From positions 62,001 through 126,000 of the forward strand of contig CANLBN010000003.1 in the NCBI GenBank assembly GCA_947488935.1: a DNA stretch of 64,000 bases, read 5' to 3'. This document shows positions 18,635 through 28,515 of this stretch, piece by piece. The notes under the pieces are model-generated. The model had not been told where the DNA came from. It saw only the letters and a list, made by a program, of their open reading frames with translations, and did not search any database. Source of the stretch: an uncultured Pseudomonadales bacterium. GTDB taxonomy: Bacteria; Pseudomonadota; Gammaproteobacteria; Pseudomonadales; Cellvibrionaceae. Position 1 is the first letter of the stretch. Each line of letters starts with the position of its first letter. The translations under genes and the position numbers were made by a program.

Positions 18635-19543
18635 ATGGATCGATTAGATACAATGAAAGCGTTTGTCACCGTGGCAGAGCTAGGCAGTTTTACAAAAGCA
18701 GCTGAGAAACTAGAGACATCGAATCAACTAGTGAGCAAATATGTATCTCAGCTAGAAGAGCAACTGGGTGTAAGGCTGTTTAACCGAACAACTCGGCGCG
18801 TTCACTTGACCCAAGAAGGTGAACAGTGTTTGCAGCATGCCATGCATATTCTAGAGAGTGTGCATGATATGGAAAGCCACTTTGGTGAGTTGCAAAATAC
18901 TGCAAAAGGACTCCTACAGATAAGTGCGCCAGTGTCCTTTTCAATATTACACCTTGCGCCACTTATCCGGGATTTTAAAAAACAGTATCCGGAAGTCGGT
19001 GTTAACTTAGAGTTGAGTGATCGTAAGGTGGATGCCGTCGAAGAAGGATTTGATGTGGCTCTTAGAATTGGGCGCTTGAAAAATTCATCGCTGATTGCAA
19101 AAAAAATAGCGCCAGTAAGACTAGCTCTTTGCGCAGCTCCTTCATACATTGAAAAATACGGCAATCCCACCCACCCAGCTGAACTGAACAGTTCGCATTT
19201 TTTACGCTACAGCTACATGGATTACTCGGCATCCGAGCATCCATTAATGAAAGTATTGCGCGCTAATTCTCAGAATAATCAAACGGGGTTAGTTGCAAAC
19301 AATGGTGAGATTTTAGTGGCAGCAGCAATTGCGGGTGAAGGTTATATATTGCAACCAACATTTATAGTAGGAGAAGCACTGAAACAAGGCAAGCTCAAAA
19401 CCATACTCAATGACTTTGAACTTGAAACTATGGGGCTATACGCAGTCTATCCTCATCGAAAACTTCTTGCACCAAAGCTTCGTGCCTTCATCGATTTTAT
19501 TAGCGCTTATTTTGGAGACCCACCCTATTGGGATCATTACTGA
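18635..19543 (+). CDS. LysR-family transcriptional regulator
   Basis: A 302-residue regulator with an N-terminal winged helix-turn-helix (MDRLDTMKAFVTVAELGSF, then QLVSKYVSQLEEQLGVRLFNRTTR through residue ~55) and a LysR effector-binding domain. It is transcribed away from the GST/dioxygenase pair, 195 bases apart, the classical LysR layout, so those genes are its likely targets (inference). The inducer is unknown, perhaps a quinone or aromatic. Confidence 0.92.
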   Translation: MDRLDTMKAFVTVAELGSFTKAAEKLETSNQLVSKYVSQLEEQLGVRLFNRTTRRVHLTQEGEQCLQHAMHILESVHDMESHFGELQNTAKGLLQISAPVSFSILHLAPLIRDFKKQYPEVGVNLELSDRKVDAVEEGFDVALRIGRLKNSSLIAKKIAPVRLALCAAPSYIEKYGNPTHPAELNSSHFLRYSYMDYSASEHPLMKVLRANSQNNQTGLVANNGEILVAAAIAGEGYILQPTFIVGEALKQGKLKTILNDFELETMGLYAVYPHRKLLAPKLRAFIDFISAYFGDPPYWDHY

Positions 19544-19599
19544 TTCACCCTCTCTGAGCCGACAGCTTCTTAAGCTGTTATCTGCTCAAACTCCTATCA

Positions 19600-20499
19600 C
19601 TAAAGATTTAAATATCGAAGGCAAACTGCGGTTGCAGTGGTTCTGTTTTCTACGCCTAGCTTTCTAAAAATTGGCTCAAGGTGTTTGTTTGCTGTACGTG
19701 GGCTCATCGAGAGAATTAAACCAATCTCTCTGTTTGTTTTTCCGCGAACTAACCAAAATAAAACCTCCGACTCGCGCTCTGTTAATGAAAATTTTTTACA
19801 TAAGCTTTCTCGAATACTTTTTTCATTGTCATTAGTCAATCTGAGTAAATACTCTCCCGGCGAAGGCCTGCCTAAAAAACAGATTTGTAATGGGTTATCA
19901 AACCCTTTTAGCCAGTAATTACTGTGCTTTTCTGGATCCGATGATAGCCAATGACGAATTTGTTCAGACATTAGTTCTGTCTTCTCTTTGCTATTTATTC
20001 CAGCAGCTTCTAATAAGTCATTTGTGCTGTTGGTAGACCAAATAATTTTAGCATTAGAGTCACAGGTAAAAACTAACTGGCCAATATTATTAAGCGTGTT
20101 GTGTGCACTTCTTGCAGATTTGGAGTTTCTTAAATGTACTTTAATTCTTGCCAATAATTCATCAAATTGAATGGGTTTGTTGATAAAGTCGACCCCGCCA
20201 GCATCTAAGCTATGAAACAAGTGCTCTTTTTCACTGAGGCCCGTCATAAAAATGACCGGAACATCTGCAAGCTCACTATTTTTTTTGAGTTCTTTACATG
20301 CCTGAACACCGTCCATATTCGGCATGATAATATCCATCAAAATAACGTCGGGCACCATACGATTAGCTATTGCAAGTGCTTGTTCCCCATCCATTGCAAC
20401 AAATACGGTATAACCTTCATTAGTGAGTGTTTCGTTGAGCATGCCAAGAGCTTCAACGGAGTCTTCGACAATTAATACGATTCCTTTAGTAGTTGTCAT
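19600..20499 (-). CDS. Response regulator with LuxR-type DNA-binding domain
   Basis: A 299-residue protein: an N-terminal receiver (VEDS near 10, phosphoacceptor Asp in VILMDIIMPNMD near 55, FINKP lysine near 105), a middle region of ~100 residues, and a C-terminal LuxR/FixJ helix-turn-helix (LTERESEVLFWLVRGKTNRE, then SPRTANKHL). Its start overlaps the end of the NCS1-hybrid kinase gene by 4 bases, so it is almost certainly the cognate regulator of that kinase. It likely controls the divergent amide-transport operon (inference). Confidence 0.92.
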   Translation of the reverse strand: MTTTKGIVLIVEDSVEALGMLNETLTNEGYTVFVAMDGEQALAIANRMVPDVILMDIIMPNMDGVQACKELKKNSELADVPVIFMTGLSEKEHLFHSLDAGGVDFINKPIQFDELLARIKVHLRNSKSARSAHNTLNNIGQLVFTCDSNAKIIWSTNSTNDLLEAAGINSKEKTELMSEQIRHWLSSDPEKHSNYWLKGFDNPLQICFLGRPSPGEYLLRLTNDNEKSIRESLCKKFSLTERESEVLFWLVRGKTNREIGLILSMSPRTANKHLEPIFRKLGVENRTTATAVCLRYLNL

Positions 20500-23400
20500 T
20501 TCAATACCTTTTTACTTATAGAAATGATCTCAGAAAATTGGTAACGCTTAATAAGGGGACGGATTTTTTCGATGAACCCTTTATTTATATTTTTATTTTC
20601 CATTCGTGTCAGTATTTTTTCTATGGCATCAGCGTAGCCTAATTCGGCCATTGAAATAAGTTCGCGGCAGTCGCTTTGGCCGATGCCCTCAAATATTCGA
20701 TCGTACAAACCCCATGAATCATTATCTTCTTGTTCGATAGTGGGCGGTTTATCTGTTGATTTATAAATCCATTGTATATTCAAAGAATTTTCAATTTTTT
20801 CAAGTAATAAATGTTCACTTATTGGTTTGTTTAAGTAGTCATCATGCAGTCTATTTTTGTTCTCATAAGCGCTGATTTGATTGTTGTTCTGGCTGTTGTC
20901 ATTGTTATGATTTTCTGGGTTTTCGAAAGCATCTGCAGAAACCATCATTATTGGTGATGTTATTCCTTGTTTGCGTAGTAGTTTGGCGAGTTCCCATCCG
21001 TTAATTCCGGGCATTGAAATATCAAGTAAGAACATATCAATGTGTGTTTTTTTACTGTTTTCTAAACAGTCATAAGCATCTGTTGCTTCCAGTATTAAAA
21101 AATTAAGAGGGGAGAGTAGTTCTCTAATAAGCCCACGATGAGAGGCGTCATCGTCGACTACCATGATAGTTTTTTGTTGCCCTTCGTATGATTGTATTTG
21201 CTTTATATTATTAGCTTTAACGAGAGGGGTAGTTATACTGGGTAGCATTAAGGATAATTTAAAGTTACTGCCTTTATTCAGTTGGCTTTGTAGCGTGATT
21301 TCGCCTCCCATGATTTCTACGAAAAATTTGGTAATTGTTAAGCCAAGCCCTGTGCCGGGCATTTGCGGTGAGCCAGGGTTTCGTATTCTTTCGAAGGGTT
21401 GAAAAATGAGATCGACATTTTCTGCTTCAATACCAATGCCTGTATCTGTGATGTTAAATTCAGCGACTTGATTTTTATAGGAAAACGATAAAGACACTCT
21501 TCCATCTTCAGTGTATTTAACAGCGTTCGATAGTAAATTAATGAGTATTTGCCTTAATCGTTTTTCATCTCCAAAGATAGCATCAGGCACATGCGTTATA
21601 GCTTTATACTCAAAACTGAGACCTTTATTTTCAGCTTGCATTCGAAACATTTCAACGAGATCTTCGACTAGTATTTTTAAAGGGACTTGGTCTCTGCGTA
21701 ATTCTATTCGGCCTGCCTCTATACGAGATATATCAAGAATTCCCTCAATTAAATCGGCAAGATGATCACTACTGCGGTGTATTAAATTGAGCTTGGTCTG
21801 ATTTTCAGGAGCTAAGTTTTGATCCTTTTCTAGTAGTTGTGTATAGCCAAGGATGGTATTTAAGGGGCTTCTTAGTTCATGGCTCATACCTATTAGGTAA
21901 CGGCTTTTAGCGCGGTTAGCCGAATCGGCTGATTTTTTAGCTTGTTGTAATGCCATATCGGTTTTTTTATGTGCATTAATTTCTTTGCTGAGTTTTTCGG
22001 TGTGTCGCTGTGATTCTTCAAGTGCAAATTGTCGGCTTTCAGTGGCGAGTACAAATAACCATACTAATACCCCGACTATAATTAATAAGAGTAAAAATAC
22101 CTCTTTAAGTAATGATTCAACGAGTAGGTTTACATCGTTATTTTCTGCGGGTATCTGCTGGTAAACAAGCCAAAAGACAGCGGCTATCAGTGAAGCAATT
22201 AGCCCTAATAAAAATAAGAATTGCAACAGCCTGTGATTTAAATTTGAGGCTATTTTATTAGGAAAAATGTTATAAATAAGATTGGTGAACTGATCATTAA
22301 GTCTGGCTTCCGTTTTACATTGATCTTGACACCGGCTGTCTAGGGAGCAACATAAAGAACAAATTGTACCTCCATAGGCAGGGCACGAGGCCATATCTTC
22401 TATTTCAAGGTCATTTTGGCAAACGGTGCAATTTAAAACCTCTGTCGTTGTAATGTGTAAATTTGATTCTCGGGCTATGTAGTACTTACCCTTAGTTGTA
22501 ATCGCGATTAGAGGAGAGACGATAAATGCAGTGGCTAAACAAATATAAGGTGACAAAGCTTGAGCCAGCTCACCAAAGAAACCAATATAAGAAAAAATGC
22601 CTGCAGCGCTAGCCACGACCATTGCGCCAACACCGACAGGGTTAATATCGTAAAGGTGTGCGCGTTTAAATTCGATATGCTTAGGGCTAAAACCCAAAGG
22701 CTTATTGATGACCAAGTCTGCGACTAGTGCACCTACCCATGCAACGGCTACATTGGCATAAATGCCTAGAATACGCTCTAACGCTTCATAAATGCCTAAT
22801 TCCATAAGCAGCAAAGCGATGCCTACGTTAAATACTAACCAGATGACACGACCAGGATGGCTGTGGGTTAGGCGCGAAAAAAAATTTGACCACGCGATAG
22901 AGCCTGCATAGGCATTGGTTACGTTAATTTTGAGCTGGCTAATAATCACAAAAATACCCGCCAGAGCAAGCGCTACATTAGGTGACTCAGTGATAAAGCC
23001 GAATGCAACTAAATACATATGGGTTGGATCACTGGCTAACTTTTCTGATACGCCATGATTAATAGCGAGCACGGCAAGGAATGAGCCAGCAAGAATCTTT
23101 AATGCGCCAACAATTATCCACCCTGGTCCTGCAGAAACTAAAGCAAACCACCAACGACGATTATTTTTATTATTCTTTTCAGGTAAAAACCGCAGAAAGT
23201 CTACTTGCTCACCTATTTGTGCGATGAGAGAAAATAGTATCCCTGATGCTGCACCAAAAAAGATCACGTTAAACCCATTTTGGCTCGTTTTGTTATTGAG
23301 AGAGCCTTCGTAATTTAACCAATTATCAACGGCAGACCACTCTTGATAGAGAATAAATACAAAGGGGGTGAGTTGTAAAATTAGCCAAAATGGTTGGCTC

Positions 23401-23927
23401 CAGAGTTGAAAGCGACTAATAAAAGTAATGCCGTGAGTTGCCAATGGGATGACTATCAAAGAGCTTACTAAGTATCCAATGCTCAAGGGCAAGTCAAATA
23501 GCATTTCTAGCGCTAGCGACATGATGGCTGCTTCTAATGCGAAGAAAATAAAAGTGAACGACGCATAAATTAAAGAGGTGATTGTCGAGCCTATATACCC
23601 AAAACTTGCCCCTCTGCTAAGTAGGTCAATGTCAACGCCATAGCGAGCTGCGTAGTAGCTAATAGGTAAACTTGTCAGAAAAATAACGAGTGAGACAACC
23701 ATAACGGCGATCACCGCATTATTAAACCCGTAGAGCAAAGTGATAGCTCCACCAATCGCTTCAAGCGCTAAGAAAGAGATTGCCCCTAAGGCTGTATTGG
23801 AGACGTGTGCTGCCGACCATTTGCGCGCTTTTTTGGCAGTAAAGCGCAAGGCGTAGTCTTCTAATGTCTCGTTGGCCACCCAGCGATTATATTTTCGCCG
23901 AGCTTTAAAGACCTGCTGCTCACTCAT
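20496..23927 (-). CDS. Hybrid histidine kinase with N-terminal NCS1-permease domain
   Basis: An 1143-residue membrane protein. Residues ~1-470 form an NCS1 (cytosine/purine/allantoin-type) transporter-like domain with about 12 hydrophobic segments. A Cys-rich insert at about 500-545 (CTVCQND, CPAYGG, CSLCC, CQDQC) looks zinc-binding. Two further helices lie at about 570-635. Then come HisKA (HELRSPLNTILGYTQLL near 691), HATPase (NAVKYTEDGR, DTGIGI, GTGLGLTI), a receiver (LLDISMPGING) and a short C-terminal tail. This parallels CbrA-type kinases that carry a transporter as sensor. It is next to the amide ABC operon, so it could sense amide, urea or purine-type nitrogen sources. Confidence 0.9.
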   Translation of the reverse strand: MSEQQVFKARRKYNRWVANETLEDYALRFTAKKARKWSAAHVSNTALGAISFLALEAIGGAITLLYGFNNAVIAVMVVSLVIFLTSLPISYYAARYGVDIDLLSRGASFGYIGSTITSLIYASFTFIFFALEAAIMSLALEMLFDLPLSIGYLVSSLIVIPLATHGITFISRFQLWSQPFWLILQLTPFVFILYQEWSAVDNWLNYEGSLNNKTSQNGFNVIFFGAASGILFSLIAQIGEQVDFLRFLPEKNNKNNRRWWFALVSAGPGWIIVGALKILAGSFLAVLAINHGVSEKLASDPTHMYLVAFGFITESPNVALALAGIFVIISQLKINVTNAYAGSIAWSNFFSRLTHSHPGRVIWLVFNVGIALLLMELGIYEALERILGIYANVAVAWVGALVADLVINKPLGFSPKHIEFKRAHLYDINPVGVGAMVVASAAGIFSYIGFFGELAQALSPYICLATAFIVSPLIAITTKGKYYIARESNLHITTTEVLNCTVCQNDLEIEDMASCPAYGGTICSLCCSLDSRCQDQCKTEARLNDQFTNLIYNIFPNKIASNLNHRLLQFLFLLGLIASLIAAVFWLVYQQIPAENNDVNLLVESLLKEVFLLLLIIVGVLVWLFVLATESRQFALEESQRHTEKLSKEINAHKKTDMALQQAKKSADSANRAKSRYLIGMSHELRSPLNTILGYTQLLEKDQNLAPENQTKLNLIHRSSDHLADLIEGILDISRIEAGRIELRRDQVPLKILVEDLVEMFRMQAENKGLSFEYKAITHVPDAIFGDEKRLRQILINLLSNAVKYTEDGRVSLSFSYKNQVAEFNITDTGIGIEAENVDLIFQPFERIRNPGSPQMPGTGLGLTITKFFVEIMGGEITLQSQLNKGSNFKLSLMLPSITTPLVKANNIKQIQSYEGQQKTIMVVDDDASHRGLIRELLSPLNFLILEATDAYDCLENSKKTHIDMFLLDISMPGINGWELAKLLRKQGITSPIMMVSADAFENPENHNNDNSQNNNQISAYENKNRLHDDYLNKPISEHLLLEKIENSLNIQWIYKSTDKPPTIEQEDNDSWGLYDRIFEGIGQSDCRELISMAELGYADAIEKILTRMENKNINKGFIEKIRPLIKRYQFSEIISISKKVLK

Positions 23928-24165
23928 TTAAAATAACCCCAGGTTATATAATTTGCTTGAGCTCCCTCTCTATTAATACCTAAGCCTTCAGACCTAATTA
24001 AGTATCTCCCAGCTTTACCATAACAAGTTCTATGCCAGTGGCTATGTGTCGAATGACGTAGATCAAATGGTGCGATCGACGAATTCACTTTATTGCCCCA
24101 GAGGTTAATACTTCTTAGCGACAACAAATTTCTTGCAACGTCAATTTTATTAAAGAGGTTAACTC

Positions 24166-25428
24166 ATGAAGTATTCTCGATATCGAACAGGGCCGAATAG
24201 TTTGCGCCGATTTTTTGTAAAAGGATTAATGGCATTACCTGCCACCATTTTTTTATCTGCATCTTGTTTTGCTGCAAGCCCATCTACAGCAGAAATAAAT
24301 ACAACAGGGTTAGCTATTACAGACGATACCGTCACTGTCGGAATTTTACATTCTCTTACGGGAACGATGGCAATCAGTGAGACTGGTGCCCAAGAAGCAG
24401 AAAAGCTCGCCATTAAACAAATTAATGATATGGGTGGAATTCTAGGTAGAAAAATAGAAATCATTCAAGAAGATGGTGCGAGTGATTGGCCGACCTTTGC
24501 TGAAAAAAGTCGTAAGTTATTAGTAAAAGATAAAGTCGCGGCAGTTTTTGGCGCATGGACATCGGCTTCGCGAAAAGCGGTATTGCCTGTCTTTGAAAAA
24601 GAAAATGGCTTGCTTTATTACCCAACTTTTTATGAGGGTTTAGAACAATCAAAAAATGTTATATACACAGGTCAAGAAGCCACTCAGCAAATTTTGGATG
24701 GTCTTAATTGGGTCGCCAAAGAGAAAAAGGCTAAGACATTTTATTTAATAGGCTCTGATTATATTTGGCCAAGAACGTCAATGAAAATTGCCCGCAAACA
24801 CATCGAAAACGTATTGGGCGGCAGGGTTGTTGGTGAAGAATACAAGCCCTTAGGAAATACTCAGTTCGGTTCGGTAATCAATAAAATTCGCTTGAAAAAA
24901 CCCGATGTTATTTATGCTGCTGTAGTAGGTGGTAGTAACGTTGCTTGGTTTAAGCAATTAAAAGCAGCCGGTATTACCTCAAAGAAACAAACGCTATTAA
25001 CTATCTCAGTGACAGAAGATGAGGTATTGGGTATAGGTGGTGAAAACTTAGAAGGTTTTTACTCAATCATGAAGTATTTTCAAAGCTTAGAGAATGAAAA
25101 CAATAAAGCTTTCGTCGCCGCATTTAAAGAAATGTGGGGTAAGGATAGTGTCATCGGTGATGTTACTCAAGCAGCATACCTAGGTCCATGGTTATGGAAG
25201 GCAGCAGTAGAAAAAGCGGGTTCATTTGATGTCGATAAAATTGTGGCGGCATCTGAAGCTGGCGATATCGAACTTAAAACAGCACCTGAAGGTTATGTGA
25301 AGCTGCATAAAAACCATCATTTATGGAGTGTTGCACGAGTTGGTAAATGGAATAAAGACGGCCAAGCAACGGTAGTTTATGAATCTAAATTATTAGAGCC
25401 AGATCCATTCCCAGCGGGTTACCAATAA
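24166..25428 (+). CDS. urtA: Urea/short-chain amide ABC transporter, substrate-binding protein
   Basis: A 420-residue periplasmic binding protein of the UrtA/FmdD group. An N-terminal signal peptide runs to about FAAS (residues 1-38). The mature part has TVGILHSLTGTMAISE, IEIIQEDGASDWPTFAEK, and VFGAWTSASRK..PVFE, typical for urea/amide receptors. It is the first gene of an operon with two permeases, two ATPases, formamidase and FmdB. Because formamidase is present and urease is not, formamide or acetamide is the likelier ligand than urea. A strong hairpin follows the gene. Confidence 0.9.
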   Translation: MKYSRYRTGPNSLRRFFVKGLMALPATIFLSASCFAASPSTAEINTTGLAITDDTVTVGILHSLTGTMAISETGAQEAEKLAIKQINDMGGILGRKIEIIQEDGASDWPTFAEKSRKLLVKDKVAAVFGAWTSASRKAVLPVFEKENGLLYYPTFYEGLEQSKNVIYTGQEATQQILDGLNWVAKEKKAKTFYLIGSDYIWPRTSMKIARKHIENVLGGRVVGEEYKPLGNTQFGSVINKIRLKKPDVIYAAVVGGSNVAWFKQLKAAGITSKKQTLLTISVTEDEVLGIGGENLEGFYSIMKYFQSLENENNKAFVAAFKEMWGKDSVIGDVTQAAYLGPWLWKAAVEKAGSFDVDKIVAASEAGDIELKTAPEGYVKLHKNHHLWSVARVGKWNKDGQATVVYESKLLEPDPFPAGYQ

Positions 25429-25443
25429 GCTTAATTCAAACTG

Positions 25444-25472
25444 AGTAATGTGAGCTAGCTGCTCACATTACT
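25444..25472 (+). promoter_or_regulatory. Strong intra-operon hairpin after urtA
   Basis: A 12-bp perfect stem (AGTAATGTGAGC/GCTCACATTACT) with a 5-base loop is followed by gttttata. It lies 16 bases after the urtA stop codon and 70 bases before urtB. It probably acts as a partial terminator or 3' mRNA stabiliser, allowing more binding protein than permease. Confidence 0.75.
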
Positions 25473-25541
25473 GTTTTATAAAAATTGATAAGCCAATTTT
25501 AGACATACATTAAAAGTTCTATTTAATACAGAGATTATCAA

Positions 25542-26465
25542 ATGGACGAATACACATCTAGTGAGCTGGTTTCAATCTTTGCAATGCAAGGCTTTGCGGG
25601 TATTAGTTTATTCAGCGTACTTTTATTAATGGCTCTTGGTCTTGCGATTATATTTGGTCAAATGGGCGTGATTAATATGGCTCATGGAGAGTTTATGGCT
25701 GTAGGCGCATATACGACTTATTTTATTTCATTTTTCGCCGAAACTTATCTGCCTAGCTTTATACCGTATTATTTTATTTTTGCCATTGTAATGGCTTTTT
25801 TTGTCGCAGCCATTTTGGGTTATATGGCTGAATTTGCGTTAATAAGGCATCTCTATAAAAGACCTCTAGATACTCTTCTTGCTACATGGGGCTTAAGCTT
25901 AATTATGCAGCAGTCTTTCCGTACCTTATTTGGTGCGAGAGAAGTGAGCCCTGCTTTACCAGAGTGGTTACTTGGTTCTTATCAACCAACAGACACGATA
26001 GATATTCCATTAAATGGCATGTTCGTCCTTGCTCTAACTGCAATAGTGACTCTTGGTGTTTTCTATCTATTGTACAAATCTAGCTGGGGCTTGCGTGTAA
26101 GAGCGACGACTCAAAACAGAGTAATGAGTGGAGCTGTAGGCATTAATACGAAAAAAGTGGATCGCTATACCTTTGCTTTAGGTTGTGGCATTGCCGGTAT
26201 TGCAGGAGCCGCATTCACAACTATTGCATCCACAGGTCCTACCACGGGTACTTTATATATTGTAGATACCTTCATGGTTGTCGTTTTTGGTGGTGCCGCG
26301 AGTTTGCTTGGCACCATTGTTTCAGCCTTTAGCATTGCTCAAGCGCAATCAATATTGGAATTCTTTATCAGCGGATCGATGGCGAAAGTCTATACCTTAT
26401 GCGCACTTGTCCTAATTCTTATGTTTAAGCCCGAAGGCTTATTTGCAAGCAAAGTTCGTCGTTAA
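25542..26465 (+). CDS. urtB: Urea/amide ABC transporter permease 1
   Basis: A LivH-type inner-membrane permease of 307 residues with about 8 hydrophobic segments. GQMGVINMAHGEFMAVGAY near residues 38-56 and the family's GVNTKKVDRYTFALGCGIAG-like region near 205-225 are visible. It forms the membrane channel with UrtC. The gene follows urtA in the operon. Confidence 0.9.
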   Translation: MDEYTSSELVSIFAMQGFAGISLFSVLLLMALGLAIIFGQMGVINMAHGEFMAVGAYTTYFISFFAETYLPSFIPYYFIFAIVMAFFVAAILGYMAEFALIRHLYKRPLDTLLATWGLSLIMQQSFRTLFGAREVSPALPEWLLGSYQPTDTIDIPLNGMFVLALTAIVTLGVFYLLYKSSWGLRVRATTQNRVMSGAVGINTKKVDRYTFALGCGIAGIAGAAFTTIASTGPTTGTLYIVDTFMVVVFGGAASLLGTIVSAFSIAQAQSILEFFISGSMAKVYTLCALVLILMFKPEGLFASKVRR

Positions 26466-26502
26466 TTTACATAGCGACAACTTCTAATTTTTTGGAGACA
26501 GT

Positions 26503-27657
26503 ATGAACTTTGTATATGAAAAATTAATGGGTGGGAAGCAAGGCTTCTTTGGATTCATTATATTAGCAACGTTGATAATAGTTATCTTGCCATTATTTCT
26601 AGACATCTTTCGTCTTAATTTAGTGGGTAAATATCTTACTTATGCATTTGCCGCAGTTAGTCTTGTGTTGTTGTGGGGTTATGGTGGGATTTTAAGTTTA
26701 GGTCAAGGCGTATTTTTTGGCCTAGGTGGCTATGGCATGGCAATGTTTCTAAAGCTAGAGGCATCTTCACCAGAAAATACACAAATTCAATCTACGCCAG
26801 GCATTCCAGATTTTATGGATTGGAATCAAATAATCTCGTTACCTTGGTTTTGGGAGCCATTCAACAGCCTTCCTTTAACGATAGCCGCAATACTTATATT
26901 ACCTGCTTTATTTGCATTCATTATTGGAACGGCGATGTTTAAACGTCGTGTTGGTGGTGTTTATTTTGCGATTATTACCCAAGTTATTGCTGTGATATTG
27001 ACGATCCTTATTGTGGGGCAGCAGGGGTTTACTGGTGGTATTAATGGCATTACCGATTTGCGGACGTTAAATGGGTGGGATATTACCTCGGACAATGCGA
27101 AGTATATATTTTATTTCTTAAATGCTTTTTTACTATTAACTGTAATAGTGATTTCACGGTTTATTTTAACCAGTAAGTTTGGCAGTTTATTGCTCGCTAT
27201 TCGCGACAAGGAGGATCGCGTTCGTTTTTCTGGTTACGACGTCTCTAACTTCAAAATATTTATATTTAGTTTTTCAGCCATGGTTTCTGCGATTGGTGGC
27301 GCCATGTTCACGCTGCAAGTGGGCTTTATGTCTCCCTCTTTTGTCGGCATCGTCCCCTCGATAGAAATGGTAATTTTTGCCGCGGTTGGTGGACGGATGT
27401 CATTAATTGGCGTGGTATATGGAACCTTGCTTATTAATTTTGGAAAGACCACTTTCTCAGAATCTTTCCCTGAGTTATGGCTGTTTTTAATGGGTGGTTT
27501 ATTTATTTCTGTCGTGATGTTTTTCCCTAATGGTTTGGCAGGGCTGTGGAATGATTATGGTCACCACATAACAAACAAAATCCCTTTTTGGAAAAAACTT
27601 AAAAAGACTGAGGTCTCTCAGGCTGTTGTAGAAAAAACAGATGAGGCAACAGTTTGA
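26503..27657 (+). CDS. urtC: Urea/amide ABC transporter permease 2
   Basis: A LivM-type permease, 384 residues, hydrophobic throughout, with GYGGILSLGQGVFFGLGGY near residues 59-77 and AIRDKEDRVRFSGYDVSNFK near 232 (the EAA-like loop that contacts the ATPase). The C-terminal segment PNGLAGLW is typical of UrtC. The gene is 37 bases after urtB. Confidence 0.9.
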   Translation: MNFVYEKLMGGKQGFFGFIILATLIIVILPLFLDIFRLNLVGKYLTYAFAAVSLVLLWGYGGILSLGQGVFFGLGGYGMAMFLKLEASSPENTQIQSTPGIPDFMDWNQIISLPWFWEPFNSLPLTIAAILILPALFAFIIGTAMFKRRVGGVYFAIITQVIAVILTILIVGQQGFTGGINGITDLRTLNGWDITSDNAKYIFYFLNAFLLLTVIVISRFILTSKFGSLLLAIRDKEDRVRFSGYDVSNFKIFIFSFSAMVSAIGGAMFTLQVGFMSPSFVGIVPSIEMVIFAAVGGRMSLIGVVYGTLLINFGKTTFSESFPELWLFLMGGLFISVVMFFPNGLAGLWNDYGHHITNKIPFWKKLKKTEVSQAVVEKTDEATV

Positions 27658-27716
27658 ATACCATGCTGATCGTCTTTCTTAAATCTATTTTTATACGTTA
27701 ATTTCTGGAGTTATGC

Positions 27717-28463
27717 ATGGATTCTAATACGAGTTTTACTCTGGCAATAGAAGATTTAACAGTTTCTTTTGATGGCTTTAAAGCTGTTGATAGCTTGAAT
27801 TTCTATCTAGATGAAAATGAACTACATGTAGTCATTGGGCCAAACGGTGCAGGTAAAACGACAGTGCTTGATTTGATATGCGGTAAAACGAAATCGACAT
27901 CTGGCAGTATCAAGTTCCTCAATAAGGAACTGACTAATATGTCGGAACATGCAATTGTTAATGAAGGTGTAGGGCGTAAATTTCAAACGCCGTCAATTTA
28001 TGAAAATTTAAGCGTTTTAGAAAATTTAGAGATTTCGTACCCCCATGGCCGCGGCGTTTATGGCTCTTTGATGTTTAAACGCTCAGACAAGGTGCTAGCA
28101 AAGATTAAAGAAACTGCAAAAGAAATTATGTTGCTAGATGACTTAGATACAGAGGCAGGTTTACTGAGTCACGGACAAAAGCAGTGGTTAGAAATTGGCA
28201 TGCTGCTGATTCAAGACCCTCAATTGTTAATGTTAGATGAGCCTGTCGCAGGTATGAGTGTAAAGGAAAGAGAGCAAACAGCGGATCTGTTAAAAAAAAT
28301 ATGTAAAGGTCGGTCTGTATTAGTGATTGAGCACGATATGGAATTTGTTGAGCGTATTGCTCATAAAGTGACTGTGCTACACCAAGGTAAAATTTTGGCA
28401 ACAGGCAATATGGATGAGGTTCAAAAAGATCCAAAAGTCATTGAGGTTTACCTTGGTCATTAA
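27717..28463 (+). CDS. urtD: Urea/amide ABC transporter ATP-binding protein 1
   Basis: A LivG/UrtD-type ATPase of 248 residues. Walker A is GPNGAGKTT near residue 41, the signature-like LLSHGQKQWLEIGMLL near 144 has the SHGQ form typical of UrtD instead of LSGGQ, and Walker B is LLMLDEPVAGMS near 167. The branched-chain-type C-terminus is present (VIEVYLGH). Confidence 0.92.
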   Translation: MDSNTSFTLAIEDLTVSFDGFKAVDSLNFYLDENELHVVIGPNGAGKTTVLDLICGKTKSTSGSIKFLNKELTNMSEHAIVNEGVGRKFQTPSIYENLSVLENLEISYPHGRGVYGSLMFKRSDKVLAKIKETAKEIMLLDDLDTEAGLLSHGQKQWLEIGMLLIQDPQLLMLDEPVAGMSVKEREQTADLLKKICKGRSVLVIEHDMEFVERIAHKVTVLHQGKILATGNMDEVQKDPKVIEVYLGH

Positions 28464-28515
28464 TGTCAGCTTTAAATTACAAACCAATATATAAATCAAC
28501 ACAGCAGGTATTTAA

